A stretch of DNA of 64,000 nucleotides, taken from the NCBI RefSeq assembly GCF_026210795.1, contig NC_089430.1, positions 4,836,001 through 4,900,000 on the forward strand, read 5' to 3'. The DNA comes from Rhizophagus irregularis. Lineage: Eukaryota > Glomeromycota > Glomeromycetes > Glomerales > Glomeraceae. Below the pieces are notes generated by a model. The model saw nothing but the letters and a program-made list of their open reading frames with translations, made no database searches and was not told the DNA's origin. The translations under genes and the position numbers were made by a program. Of the stretch, positions 33,253 through 45,805 are shown in pieces; within the stretch, counting starts at the first letter, position 1, and the number at the start of each line of letters is the position of its first letter.

Positions 33253-36200
33253 AAAAAAAAATAAAATAAATAAAATTGTACGATGTATATTAAAAACAAA
33301 AGTTGGGTTTTAAATGAAAGGGGTTTCCATGAAGTAATCAGATGAAATAAAATATTGATATATATATTATATTTATTGCCAGATTCCGAGGACTCTACCT
33401 ACTGAAGAGTATCTGGTGTTACATGATTGTGGGTTCAGCCGTGTTAGAGCCTTAGAGGTATTATCCGATGTAGTTTAGTCGATTTGGGTGAATTAGTTAG
33501 TGTATGATTCAAAGAATTCTTGGAAATTTGAATCTTATGGTTCGGAAACTATTTGGGAGTCGCATTTTTTGAAAATTAATGACGCGTTTCCTCATGTTGC
33601 CATTTTCAAAAAAAAAAGAGATCTTGTAATTGTTTTGTAAATAACTCTTATCCATTTGACACTCATGTGACTATACATTAACCACTATAATGACTATAAA
33701 TATGAAGCACGTAATAAAAGCAATCTAGTAATTGTTGAAAACAGAAAGTGTTTGGGCTGAACCGTTTGAGTCATTTGAAAGTACTAATGAAGAATTATTA
33801 GCTAATTGAAATATTCTTTCCTAGTCATACTTAAAAATTAATGTTATATTGTGCCCAGATAAGGATTCTTTAACGTCTAAAAAAAATCTTTCTTCTATTT
33901 TCATAATTTATTATATTCAATTATGAAATTTTTTTCAATGAACCAATGTTTTGCAAGTATTATTAGTTATTATATAAAAGAAATTCATTTAAACTATATT
34001 TGGCTTACCAGTACTAAATTTTAACTGATGCAGTATTTGGAATTTTAGATTCGAATTTGTATTCCTAATTTAATTATTCTTAAGTTTTGATTTTAAGTGA
34101 TATAATTATTGGCAATTATATTTATAAATTCCAATTACTTGTACTAGTATATTTAGGTCATAATATATCTGAACCTCAACTAATTAAAATCCATAAAGGA
34201 CTCATTTTTAAATTGATATGATTTAATTTAGAAATTGTTAAAAAAAATATAAATCTTACTACTGCCCCTCCCTTCTTTCCTTTTCATTTTTAATAAAGAA
34301 ATGAATCATGTGTAAAATCAAATAAACATTAAACATGGTAGAGAGCTTAAAATATTAATAAATAGTAAAATTTTCAGTATTATAATTAGGAGTTATGAAA
34401 ATATTTGATGTTTTGGAAAAAAAAAATATTAAATTAATTTTTAAATTCATCTTGTATTTATTTATATATGTCAATAAAAATAATAGAATTAGTATTAAAT
34501 ACTCTAAAATTGAAAAAGGTCTTAAACTTTCACGATTTCAATCATGTAACATACTAAACCGTTAGATTTAATTTGACATAGAAGGTATTCTTGTCGATTT
34601 TTATTTCATTGTTATAAAAAATTTATATTAATTAATATTCCAATTTTAAGCGTAGAAATGTTATGGATTTTCCCGTTATGCAATTCAAATTATTTCAGAA
34701 GAATTTACTGATATTGTAATATTATAAAATTTATTTATGAAACTTTCCATCATTCTTATAACTAATTATATAAATAACTTACACAGTACGAAATGATTTT
34801 AATGAAAATTTCATATAATCATCTAAGTTATTGGTCTATAGTTACAATAAAAGCCCCAATTTCTTCAATTATAAAAGTATTACCTTCTTTGTAAATTATT
34901 TTCATATAACGATTATAAGTATATAAATTTTGAACTTCCATATATAATGAATCCCAACCAAAATTAAAACCGGTACTAATATTATCTAATGTAGCTTTAG
35001 AATTATTTACCACACGACTAATTTCATATTTTCATATCTTCATTATTTTCAAATGAAAAGATTTTATCAGATTGTTGAATTTAATTAAAACTAGACTAAC
35101 TACTTGACCTTTACATTTATTCTTAAATGAATTAATATCAAATCGATAAATAAGGTAATTTACATACTTTCAGTACGAATAAATAAAGGATTTTTTTATC
35201 AATCCAATTGGAAATTATATTCACAAATCACAAGTTACAATTTGAATAACACTATATAATTTAGGTTGATCAACTAAATAATACGTCATGATATTTTCAT
35301 AATGTCGTTAGGAATAAGCCTTAAGAATAACGATACTGTAATCATCGGCATGATTTTATTTTACCGAAAAAAGGCAAAAGGTCGATAAAGTTCATGTGCT
35401 CGAATGCGCGAATAATTTTTTGGTTAAAATTCATGTCAATCAATGACCTATGGCTTCTGAAAACACGCACATAAGCACGATCAACATTTTTCTGATTTTT
35501 GTTTGTTCAAAGACTTCATGACGTCATAATAATATTATTTGATCATATGATATCATTTATCAGAGAAATATTTTTCATATTTTAAACTATTATTAAAGTT
35601 TATTCATACCACCTACATTCATTTAACTTTCAGAATGAGACTGAATTTCCAAGATATTGTGTAAAAAAATAAAAGCACATTAATAAATAAAAATCATGGC
35701 TGATAAGTTGTATATCGAACATATTGGACCTTTAATAAGTTTCTGTTAAGATCGTTTTGCTTAAATAATTTTTTTTTTTTAATGATCATTTAATTTACTT
35801 TTCACCAAGTATTTTTTTAACTGTGGTGTAGTTATTCTGTTATTATATATAATTATGTATAAAGGAAATCAGGAAATCAGAAAATTAAATCAAAAATTAA
35901 ATCAACAATCAAAATTAAGCTCAAAATTTAAACTATTTTTACCGTTTTTGCCAAAATTGTATTACAGGTTAAACACAAAGTTCACAAATATTGCTAATAA
36001 TTTTATTGAAGATATATTGTATTATATATATGCCATTTCAAATCCTCACTATATACTGACAGCATGTTAAACCAATTTTATATATAAAAGCCTTTAGATT
36101 TTCATAAAAATATCGAAATTAGGTTTATTTACTGACTGTTCCTGGTAGGCTGTAGCGACTATATTTATCAGAAAATCTGGCAAATCACATGGATTTTCCA

Positions 36201-36954
36201 TGATTTTGTAATACTACACCTTTTGATAACGAATATTTGAATTTACCTTTTATTGTAAAATTATCAATATCGTCATGTTTAAATAAGTCGTGCACTAATT
36301 ACATATAAGGATTATTTACTTATTTAAAGATCCGGATACAATGTGGTCTGGAGATGTATTTGAAAATGGTTTGTTGTATTCACTGTTTACGTTTTAAAAA
36401 CAGATTTCTAAAAATGGCTCCAGTTAAGCCATAGCTGACAGTCGATGATTTGAAGTTAAGGAGAAGTCAAGTTTTTTTAATGGATTCTTTTCTAAATTTT
36501 GATGGACGTCATTCTACAAAATTGGATACAAAGAACATACAATTTTCTCTTTTATTTTATATAACTTAATGCTTAAGTATATAAAAAAAATTTATTAAAA
36601 TCCATGTTTATTGAAAATTAATAATTCGTTATACCAAAAATACTTTCAAAATAAAAATTTCGAAATAATATAATCGTGAAAATAAAGTGGTTGTAAAACT
36701 TATTTCAATTTAACATAATATGATGCTAAATTTTTATCGAATTATCCTATCAATCAATGACATTATAGAATTTTAATTGTACAATAATAAACAAAGAGAT
36801 AATATAATGTTGAGTAAAAGTATATAAAGTTGATTTAACGTAATTTGAATAAATAAAACCAAAGGTATGATAATCAACTAATTTAATAAACTAAATAATC
36901 TTTGATTTGCCTGTAATATAAGAGATAAAATGAGTTAACTATTAAAATTATTTC
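33253..36954. other. Intergenic, mostly featureless
   Basis: About 3.7 kb without supportable genes. 33370-33560 is less AT-rich and may be the decayed 5' end of the LINE. An open frame at 34828-35013 is listed separately. An ATG frame of 71 codons at 35855-36070 is Lys/Asn/Leu-rich and not convincing. Confidence 0.45.
34828..35013 (-). pseudogene. Unrecognised coding fragment
   Basis: 61 codons with balanced composition (DNISTGFNFGWDSLYMEVQ, NRYMKIIYKEGNTFI) ending at a proper stop. The start codon is a GTG and the upstream frame (SRVVNNSK) is open only a few codons further. Composition looks like real protein rather than random AT-rich ORF, but no family is recognised and no partner exon is seen. 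Confidence 0.3.
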
Positions 36955-38270
36955 TTAAAAAATAAATTGAAATATATACGTACCAACATTATCTTTAATT
37001 GTTAATTGAGAAATATCAATTTGTAAAGATTCTATTATTTTAATGAAATAAGATATATTAGTATTTTTCACATTTAATTCATACAAAATTATTACAGTAT
37101 TTACCTGAAAAATTTTCACTAATTATATTATCATTTTGTTCATCATAATAATCATCTGAATTTTTTGGTACTGAAAGATTATTAAAACTAAGTAATCTAC
37201 TTGTATAAACAGCTTTGGAATGTGTTTTGTATGATAAATTAATTAAAGGTATACTGCCAGTTGGTAGATTATTGTTGATTTCTTCTGCTTCCCTAATTTG
37301 TTTTTGTAATGCTGTTAATTCTGTTTCATTATCAATATGTCCAGATTCTAAATCACCGGATTCATAATACCAATGATATAAAACTTTTTCGACTTCATTT
37401 GCCGTAGGTCGATTTAATGGATTTGCATCCAAGCATCTTTTGATTAAATTCACAATTAATTGAGGTACTTTAATATTAATAAATCTTGGTCTAAGTCCTT
37501 GACAAATTTTTATTGCTAAATTTTTGTCATGGCTTACATCATGGTATGGAGGTAATCCAGAAATTACTTCATACATAATTATACCAAAACTATAAATATC
37601 AGCAGCTTTAGTATAATTTTGTCCTCTTAAAACTTCAGGAGCAATATAAGGTAAAACACCATATATACTATTTTTTGTATTTTCCGATGCATTATAATCT
37701 GCAGGTTTACATAATCCCATATCAGTTACTGTAACTTGAGATCCAAAACTAAGTATATTTCCAATATGTAAATCTCGATGAATTAGTTCTTTTTCATGAA
37801 TACTCTTAAGTCCTAGTGTAATATGCCATAAATTTACTAGCTTAGCACTCCAAGTTAATTCATAACGATTTTTATCCAAATAAGTTCTTAAACTTCCATT
37901 CTCTGCATATTCCAAAACCATCATGTAATTTTTTGTTTCTGGGTCATGTGTAATTCCATAAACTTTAGCAACCGAAATTTCTTCATCTCCAATAGTTTTA
38001 CAATGCATTGTTATCTAAATATACATTTAAAAAATCCGTTAGTAAAAATCGCATTTAAAATTAGAAATTAAGTATTACCTCATTAATGTAACGTTTTCTG
38101 AATTATTTAGACTTTCCAGTGCTACAAATGACGTCGTTTCCAATTTTCATTTATGTTATCCCAACCTCCATCAGTCCATTTGCTCTATACACTTTTCCAA
38201 AACCGCCTTTTGCAACATATTCAATATCACATAATTTTATTTTAAGGTATCCACCCTAATATTTGCTAAT
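36955..38270 (-). pseudogene. Third kinase copy: intact C-lobe exon, decayed N-lobe
   Basis: C-lobe exon 38014-37105 is fully open (303 codons plus one base) with HRDLHIGNIL, TDMGLCKP, APE, DIYSFGIIMYE and the helical tail; the last exon is 37031-36955 (LQIDISQLTIK). Upstream, 38262-38079 still reads VAKGGFGKVYRAN and VALES, but has at least two frameshifts and a stop near the WIP motif, and the ATP-binding Lys codon has become Glu (VALE for VALK). No Cys block or start exon is found beyond 38270. C-lobe sequence is closest in style to the plus-strand gene at 21315. It is probably a pseudogene with recent loss, since the C-lobe shows no stops. Confidence 0.7.
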
Positions 38271-40003
38271 AAAGCTGATCAAAATTGATGCTGATCATAT
38301 AACACAAAATTATTTCTCATTTTTATAAATCGAATGATATGATTGATATTACAAAAATATCAAAAAATATCAAAAATGAATTTATTAACAATATTATACA
38401 GTAATAGGCAATTTGTTATCATTTTATTTAATGAAAAATTATAACCAGTCCCAGTCCTAGTCCTCAAATCTTGGATCGAAGACCGTAAAGATTGCCTTTC
38501 TAGGAACGATCTAAATTGGTTTTTAATCGGTTAGTTTTTTTTTATTTTTAGGCCATTTTTACACAACTCGTATACTTTATTAAATTATATCAAACAATTT
38601 AATTATTTTTTAATATATTCAGTTCTTAAAATTCAAAACATATTTGATGTAAAAATAAAGTTTGTGACACATACCCTTCTATTTTGTATTCTTGTGATAC
38701 GATTTATATTTTGTTTTTAGATTTTAATTCAACGATCAAATTAAACTTTTTATCTCGAAAGAAAATATTTTTTTAACTAAACTATATTTTGAAAATTTTT
38801 TAGAAATCCTGAACCACATTTTATTTTCATCATTATATTCCTTACTAATGTACGATCTTATACAGTATAACCTTAGTAATATTATTTCAATTAAAATCCC
38901 AGATTAATATTATATATATTTAAATAACTGTCATTTTGATAAAAGCTTATGGTTTGTTTAAAAATTATTAAAACCTTTTTACATAAAGAGGATTATTCCT
39001 TCATTTTTTATAACCAAAAAATCTCGTATTTTCTTTTTTTTGAGATCTCGAAATTCTATGTTTTCTAAAAAAAAAAAAAGTGTCATATAAACTTTATTAA
39101 AAAAATAATCATCTGTGTCTGTTTTAATACTAGTTTAATAGTGTTTTAATTCCTTAAAAAATGATTTAATTTATTACAATCAAACAAAAATAGAAAACAC
39201 AAATCACAAAACATTTTTATTTAAAAGGATATTTTATAATTATTTATAAAAGAAATGAAAAGTGTAAATTATTAAAGATTGAAAATTTTTTAAATTTTAT
39301 GATTTGAATTTAATCGAGATCTTAATGATTTATTGATTAAATTTTTTAAACCCGTAATAAAGGATAATGGATATTTTTATTGATACTTTAAATCTGCCAG
39401 AAATTTGTCTTTTAACCAATCAAAAAAAATATCATATTTAGTTTATTAAAATATTCTAATAAAAAAAAAAGAAACAAAAATTTATGCAGTAATTTTAAGT
39501 TGTTACTCAATAACGAGTACTAAAGTGCGAATAATGACGAACTCGATAAATGATTGGTTCTGTCACTACACGATTATCTTTTATTACGTGGTCAATAATA
39601 AACTACAATGGCATTATTAACAATGGTTTCCATTCTTTGGTATTATTTGATAAGAAATAAGAAAATTTATTCAAGCAAAATTTGTTAAATGCAATTTAAT
39701 AAAGAATACTATAAAAGAAATAGAAGTATAATCAGAAAATAACAACAACAATAATAATGTGAAATCTAAATAAATAATATATTAATAAAATAAAAAGTAA
39801 TGAACAAAATTTTTGTAAATAAACAAAAAGAATTGTATTTAATTAAAAAAATGTGTCACGAACATTACTATAACTATTATGACATGCAACAACTATGAAT
39901 TATTAAATTTCAAGTATTACACGAATACTACTTATCAAGTACAGAATAATGCGAAATAAAAAAAAAGTGTTAAGCAAAAAATTACGGACAAGAACAAACT
40001 ATT
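38271..40003. other. Intergenic; contains the second copy of the 25.0-25.8 kb segment
   Basis: No gene. 38446-38475 (CCAGTCCCAGTCCTAGTCC) resembles the subterminal motif of the hAT at 59729 and may be a relic terminus. 38500-39130 is the duplicate of 25000-25800. The rest is AT-rich. Confidence 0.45.
38500..39130 (+). repeat. Diverged segmental duplicate of 25000-25800
   Basis: Same ordered blocks as listed for 25000-25800, with many indels. It sits upstream of the third kinase copy. Confidence 0.6.
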
Positions 40004-40011
40004 TCTAGATG

Positions 40012-41356
40012 TAGTGTTTCGATCCGGATAAAACCTCAAATATTTTAACGTGGGATTATGATTAAAAAAGGTTACAAATTTCGACTTTGAGTGGACTATA
40101 ATTTCGGCCAGAATTAAAATAATATTATTCCATAAATTTTTATTAATTTTGGTGGCCCAACCTAAATTAACCGAGCCGGTGTAAACGGTCGAATATCAAG
40201 CATGAAAAGATGATAAAATTCAACTACTAAACGTAATTGCCAAATGTTAAGAATGAACAAATTAATTATGAATTGGCGTAGATGGATAAATAATTAGCCG
40301 AAAAGGATAAACATTTAGGAAGAGTAATGGGAATCCCATAATTTTTATGAACTCGAATTTTTAGTGATATATAAACTAAATGATATCTATAATGTTGATA
40401 AACATTTAGGAAGAGTAATGATCTACATGATGTAATATTTATTGAATGATTGACAAAGAACCAATAGAATAATTAGAGTCGATCAATTGCGGCTTAGCAA
40501 TCTTTAACAATAAGAACAATTAGAAAGAATAATTATAAGCCACAAAAGATAGATTATAAGCAAAATACATAAAGCGAATTAAAAGAACATATAAAATAAT
40601 GTCGGAAAGATTAAAGAACATAAAATAATATAAAAGGTAATATAAAAAGATAGTATAAAGATGGAACATAAAAGATAACATATTAAAAAGAACATATATA
40701 AAAAGATAGCATATTAGAAAGATAGTTCAAAGATAATATGTAAAAAGAACATAAAAGATAGTATATAGATAGAATAGAAAGTAGTGTAAATTTGTATAAA
40801 TAGAGAACGGAATTCAAAGTAATTCCACAGTTCTCATCCACAGAACTCAATAAAAATATAAGTTTCATTTAATTATTTGTTAGTGAAGTTTAATATTAAT
40901 TAAAGGTAATAGGTTCGCCCTAAACTTTAATTAATGTTTGCTTAATTAATTTTAATTGAATAAAATGAAGATGAATTAAATATACGTTTTTGAAAAGTAA
41001 TAATTCGTAGCGAGAGCTATCGAAGTTTGAAATTAAAGGTAAAAGTGGATATAATTTGGGGAAAATTTAGAGAAGTTAAATTTTATTTTATATCGTTCGA
41101 CGTTTTATATTACTAACGCTATTTATGTTGTGAACCAAGAATGTTGTTGTTATATGTTATTGTATGTTGTTTGTTAATTATGCTGTTGATTATTTGCTTG
41201 TTCGTTTAATTGTTCGTTCGTTCGATTATTCGTTCGTTTGACCATGAGAATGCCCGTTCGATGTGGCAACTCTGTAAATTTATGACAGAAGGAATTGGGG
41301 GATCTTACCGGTATCCGGATAAAAACTGGATAAAACCGCTACGGATCGAAACTCTA
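40012..41356. mobile_element. Non-autonomous hAT-type element, 8-bp TSD TCTAGATG
   Basis: TSD at 40004-40011 and 41357-41364. TIRs are TAGTGTTTCGATCC (40012-40025) and GGATCGAAACTCTA (41343-41356), one mismatch. Subterminal CCGGATAAAA motifs repeat near both ends. The termini resemble those of the transposase-bearing element at 57630 (TAGTGTTTGGATCC), so that family could mobilise it. The interior is non-coding: degenerate AAGATA/AACATA purine repeats at 40520-40790 and TTCG repeats at 41200-41235. Confidence 0.8.
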
Positions 41357-41364
41357 TCTAGATG

Positions 41365-42064
41365 TAGTAACAAACGTCTAAAAATAAGCCAAGAAAATTA
41401 GATTCTCTATTCTTTATTATTGTTGTTAACCATTTTTTTCTTTCTTGCACTATTAAATAATTTCATTGCCAAAAAACCAAATTTATTTTTTTTTTTTAAA
41501 ATCCAAAATTAAATTTCCCATGATTACTAGGAAACTTAAGCTTCTATATTAGTAAATTTATTTAAATCGTCAAATTTGAACATTAATCACTAAAAATTTC
41601 TATAAAAGGAATTTTCTATAAAATACTTGGATAAGACTTGCATAAGCAAAATTAATGAATTAATTTCACTTTTTGGCAACTGTAAAAATTTTAATATGAA
41701 TGTAGAGTTACAGCCCATTACCTGTTCAACTTGGGGTTATGGAATAGAAATTTTGCCAAAGTTAACATGTTAACTCTGGTCAGAACTTTAATGCCGCCCA
41801 AATTAAAGTTATATGGATTTTTGCTTGGCCACATATGGCTAACTTGATGGTCGACTTTCTGATCATCAAGTGAGCCATATATGAAATTTTTATTAAATCT
41901 GGCCAAAATTATAATATTCAGCCAGAATTAAGTGGTGTGTTGACGGTCACTACTGATAACCTTTGATAATCTTTTTAAACAATGTCAGTTTTTTTAAATT
42001 TTATAGATATCTTGATCTGTATATTTATCGAGAAAAAGAATTTGATATTTATCCTGAGTATAAA
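41365..42064. other. Spacer with a hairpin and TGGCCAGAATTA-like motifs
   Basis: At 41757-41935 variants of TCTGGCCAAAATTA and GCCAGAATTAAG bracket an inverted repeat centred near 41855 (CATATGGCTAACTTGATG against CATCAAGTGAGCCATAT). It may be a small MITE. Nothing else is recognised. Confidence 0.4.
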
Positions 42065-42072
42065 CGGGTAAT

Positions 42073-43258
42073 TAAAGCTCTGAACGGTTCCGGTTTGAAC
42101 CGGAAACTGATCCGGAACCGGCAAAAAATTCGGTTCAGTTCTCGGTTCGGTTTTGGACTTGGAACCGTCCGGTTCAGTTCGGTTCTATCCGAAATTAAGA
42201 AAAAATGCGAAAAAATGAATAACGACTATCCAGTGATCGTACAAGGACGAGCCATAGCTCGTTGGAATCCTCTCATCGAGACGCGTCGAATGGTGGTAAA
42301 ATCAAGTCTATAGCATCGATAGATCACGAGATAGCACATGGTGAGTGTTTCTTAAAAAATTTGCATTAGAAAACTATCCAATGATGCTAGAGACATGAAT
42401 TTACCACCATTCGACGCATCTCGACGAGACGAATCTAATGAGCTATAATTCGTCTTTTTACAATTACTGGATAGTCTTGTATTCGTTTTTTCGCATTTTT
42501 TTTAAATTTTCGAACGTCAAAAATTAAAATTCGATACAAGCGATTAAACGCCATCTATTGATCACATAAAGACGAATTTTAGCTCATTGGATTCGTCTCA
42601 CTGAGACGAGTCGAATGGTGGTAAAATCAAGTCACTAGCATCGATAGATCGTTTTCTAATGCGAATTGTTTAAGAAACACTCACCATGGGCTATCTCACG
42701 ATCTATCGATGCTAGAGACTTGATTTTACCACCATTCGACTCGTCTCAGTGAGACGAATCCAATGAGCTAAAATTCGTCTTTATGTGATCAATAGATGGC
42801 GTTTAATCGCTTGTATCGGAATTTTAATTTTTGACGTTCGAAAATTTAAAAAAAAATGCGAAAAAACGAATACACGACTATCCAGTGATTGTAAAAAGAC
42901 GAATTATAGCTCATTAGATTCGTCTCGTCGAGATGCGTCGAATGGTGGTAAATTCATGTCTCTAGCATCAATGGATCGTTTTCTAATGCAAATTTTTTAA
43001 GAAACACTCACCATGTTCTATCTCGTGATCTATCGATGCTAGAGACTTGAATTTACCACCATTCGACGCGTCTCGATGAGAGGATTCCAACGAGCTATGG
43101 CTCGTCCTTGTACGATCACTGGATTGTCATATATTCGTTTTTTCGCATTTTTTCTTAATTTCGGATAGAACTGAACCGAACTGGACGGTTCCATTTCGGT
43201 TTTCGGTTCTACCCAAACCGCAAAAAAACCGAACCGAACCAACCCGTTTGGAGCTTTA
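42073..43258. mobile_element. Giant fold-back (palindromic) hAT-type element, TSD CGGGTAAT
   Basis: TSD CGGGTAAT at 42065-42072 and 43259-43266. Ends are TAAAGCTCTGAACGG and, inverted, TAAAGCTCCAAACGG. Nearly the whole 1,186 bp is one inverted repeat centred near 42665, and inside it a ~240-bp motif (with GAATGGTGGTAAA and GCATCGATAGATC) occurs four times in alternating orientation. Termini carry GGTTCGG/CCGAACC subterminal motifs. ORFs of 71-116 codons here are artefacts of the palindrome. The flank at 43267-43340 (GGGTAATACCC, GGGTATGACCC) may be the end of an older element it landed in. Confidence 0.85.
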
Positions 43259-43470
43259 CGGGTAATACCCAATATGGAGTTGGGTAGTCGGGTAATACTT
43301 TTTTTGATTTGGGTATGACCCAGATCCAGACACCCCAGCCAAATGATCAACATAGTTTCTAAGCTAAGTGGGCGTGCACTACATCATAGCTTATAAACTG
43401 CCCATGGGCCAGATTAGCCCACGAGATCTGATTGGTCCAAACAACTTACCAACATTTAATTACAAATAAG

Positions 43471-45191
43471 TAAGGATGGTGCCGCAAATATGTAATTGCG
43501 GAATAATTGCGATTTACGGTATTGCGGAACATTGCAGATTTTTAAATCTAAAAATCCGCAAATCTGCAAATCCGCAATTATCCGCAATCCCACAAATATT
43601 CCGCAAAAAAAACTTTCTTTTTTTTAATAAAATATAATTACTACTAAAAAAAAAAAATATTTCTATTTATTATTAATAATAAAAGAAATTATTTTACATA
43701 AAAAAAAATTAAAAAAAACGCTGGAACCTATAGTTCTGGCGTTTTAATTAAAAAAAATTTAAAAGAAACCGCCGGAACCTATAGTTCCAGCGTTTTTACA
43801 TAAAAAAAAATTAAAAGAAACCGCCAGAACTTATAGTTCCAGCGTTTTAATTAAAAAAAATTTAAAGAAAACGCCAGAACCTATAGTTCTGGCGTTTTTA
43901 TTAAAAAAAATTTAAAGAAAACGCTGGAACTCATAGTTCCGGCGTTTTTACATAATAAAATTAAAAGAAAACGCCGGAACCTTAGTTCCGGCGTTTTTAT
44001 TAAAAAAATTAAAAAGAAAACGCCAGAACCTTAGTTCCGGCGTTTTTATTAAAAAAAAAATTAAAAGAAAACGCCGGAACCTTAGTTCTGGCGTTTTTAT
44101 TAAAAAAAAATTAAAAGAAAATGCCGGAACCTTAGTTCTGGCATTTTTATTAAAAAAAAACTAAAAGAAAACGCCGGAACCTTAGTTCCGGCGTTTTTAT
44201 ATAAAAAATCAAAAGAAAACGCTGGAACCTATAGTTCCGGCATTTTTACATAAAAAAATTCAAAAGAAAACGCCAGAACCTATAGTTCCGGCGTTTTTAC
44301 ATAAAAAAATTCAAAAGAAAATGCCGGAACCTATAGTTCCGGCGTTTTTACATAAAAAAATTTAAAGAAAACGCCGGAACCTATAGTTCGGCGTTTTTAC
44401 ATAAAAAAATTCAAAGAAAATGCCAGAACCTATAGTTCCGGCGTTTTTACATAAAAAAATTAAAGAAAACGCCAGAACCCATAGTTCTGGCGTTTTTATA
44501 TAAATAAATTAAAAGAAAACGCCGGAACCTTAGTTCCGGCGTTTTTACATAAAAAAATCAAAAGAAAACGCCGGAACCTATAGTTCCGGCGTTTTTATAT
44601 AAAATAATTAAAGAAAACGCCGGAACCTTAGTTCCGGCATTTTTATTAAAAAAAAATTTAAAGAAAACGCCGGAACCTTAGTTCCAGCGTTTTTACATAA
44701 AAAAATCAAAAGAAAACGCCAGAACCTATAGTTCCAACGTTTTTACATAAAAAAAATCAAAAGAAAACGCCGGAACCTATAGTTCCGGCGTTTTTTACAT
44801 AAAAAAATTCAAAAGAAAACGCCGGAACCTATAGTTCCGGCGTTTTTACATAAAAAAAATCAAAAGAAAACGCCGGAACCCATAGTTCCGGCGTTTTATA
44901 TAAATAAATTAAAAGAAAATGCCAGAACCTATAGTTCCGGCATTTTTATATAAAATAATTAAAAGAAAACGCCGGAACCCATAGTTCTGGCGTTTTTATT
45001 AAAAAAAATTAAAAAATATGCCGGAAGCAATAGTTCCAGCATTTTTGTATAAAAAACCTATTAGTTCTGGTGTTTTTTGTATGTAAGAAAATACCAAAAC
45101 TGAATTGCGGAATTACGGGCTACTAACCGCAATTCAACTTCAAAATCCGCAATATTGCGGAATTTGAAAATCATTTGCGGACCCATCCTTA
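43471..45191. mobile_element. Non-autonomous hAT-type element packed with hairpins, TSD CAAATAAG
   Basis: TSD CAAATAAG at 43463-43470 and 45192-45199. TIRs TAAGGATGGTGCCGCAAAT (43471-43489) and ATTTGCGGACCCATCCTTA (45173-45191) match at 17 of 19. Subterminal TTGCGGA/TCCGCAA motifs repeat at both ends (43495-43610, 45110-45180). The interior from 43708 is a tandem hairpin array. No ORF. Confidence 0.85.
43708..45070. repeat. Tandem array of ~27 short hairpins, ~50-bp period
   Basis: Each unit has a 22-24 bp palindrome of the type CGCCGGAACC-TATA-GGTTCCGGCG shortened at the loop (typically GCCGGAACC then TATAGTTCCGGC), separated by ~27 bp of TTTTTACATAAAAAAATT-like spacer. Stems vary between G-C and G-T-type changes that keep pairing (CCGGAA/TTCTGG, GCTGGAA/TTCCAGC), with several compensatory or wobble-compatible pairs. 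27 full copies and one partial copy near 45055 were counted by eye. Confidence 0.85.
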
Positions 45192-45199
45192 CAAATAAG

Positions 45200-45805
45200 G
45201 CAATTTTATAACTTTTGACCGGATATTTACTTATAATATAAACTCATGGTCAAGGATTGCATTAATGTACATTTTGTACCACCTTGTAACTATAAAAAAG
45301 GCAAAAATTTTTCAAGGTTACACATTAATTTGGCCAGAATTAAGATAATTTCGCCCAGCAAAATTTGGCCGGAATTATAAAACGGACATAAATGTCCGTT
45401 TGCAAATTTGGCCAGAATTATAAAAACGGACATAAATTTGGCCAGCATTATGAATGTAAATATTTTAACTAATTATTCAATAATCATAAATAAATAAATT
45501 ATATTTTATTGGCTTTGTCTCATCAAAATATGCTAAATAGTGGTAATTTCATATTTCTATTATCAATAAATAAAAGTTATTAGCATTTATAAATATTTAA
45601 AAATATAAAAAATTATTTCAAAAAAATGTTAATATGATTTTATTATTTATTTATTAATCCTAAAGGTATAAAACTGCTACCATTTAAAATATCTCAAAAA
45701 AACAATCCAACAAGCTATATATATTTTATCTTTCTATTTGTAATTACTTGATTTCAAGCTAAAGCAGTTTAGCTTTTAGCAATTTAATGTAAATATTTAA
45801 TCAGA
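45200..45805. other. Spacer with dispersed TGGCCAGAATTA motifs
   Basis: Between 45331 and 45455 TTGGCCAGAATTA-like motifs occur four times, with AACGGACATAAATG and its inverse CATTTATGTCCG next to each other. The rest is AT-rich and without gene. Confidence 0.45.

Noticed and set aside
35855-36070. 71-codon ORF with ATG
   Set aside because: Composition follows base composition, no homology recognised, isolated in a gene-poor region.
42785-43353. Open frames of 71-116 codons inside 41963-43353
   Set aside because: They are mirror products of the giant palindrome (the same peptide ends appear on both strands), with no domain and no start context.
43708-45070. CRISPR-like array
   Set aside because: Spacing is regular, but the spacers are near identical AT runs and the repeats are self-complementary; the element has TIRs and a TSD in a eukaryotic genome.
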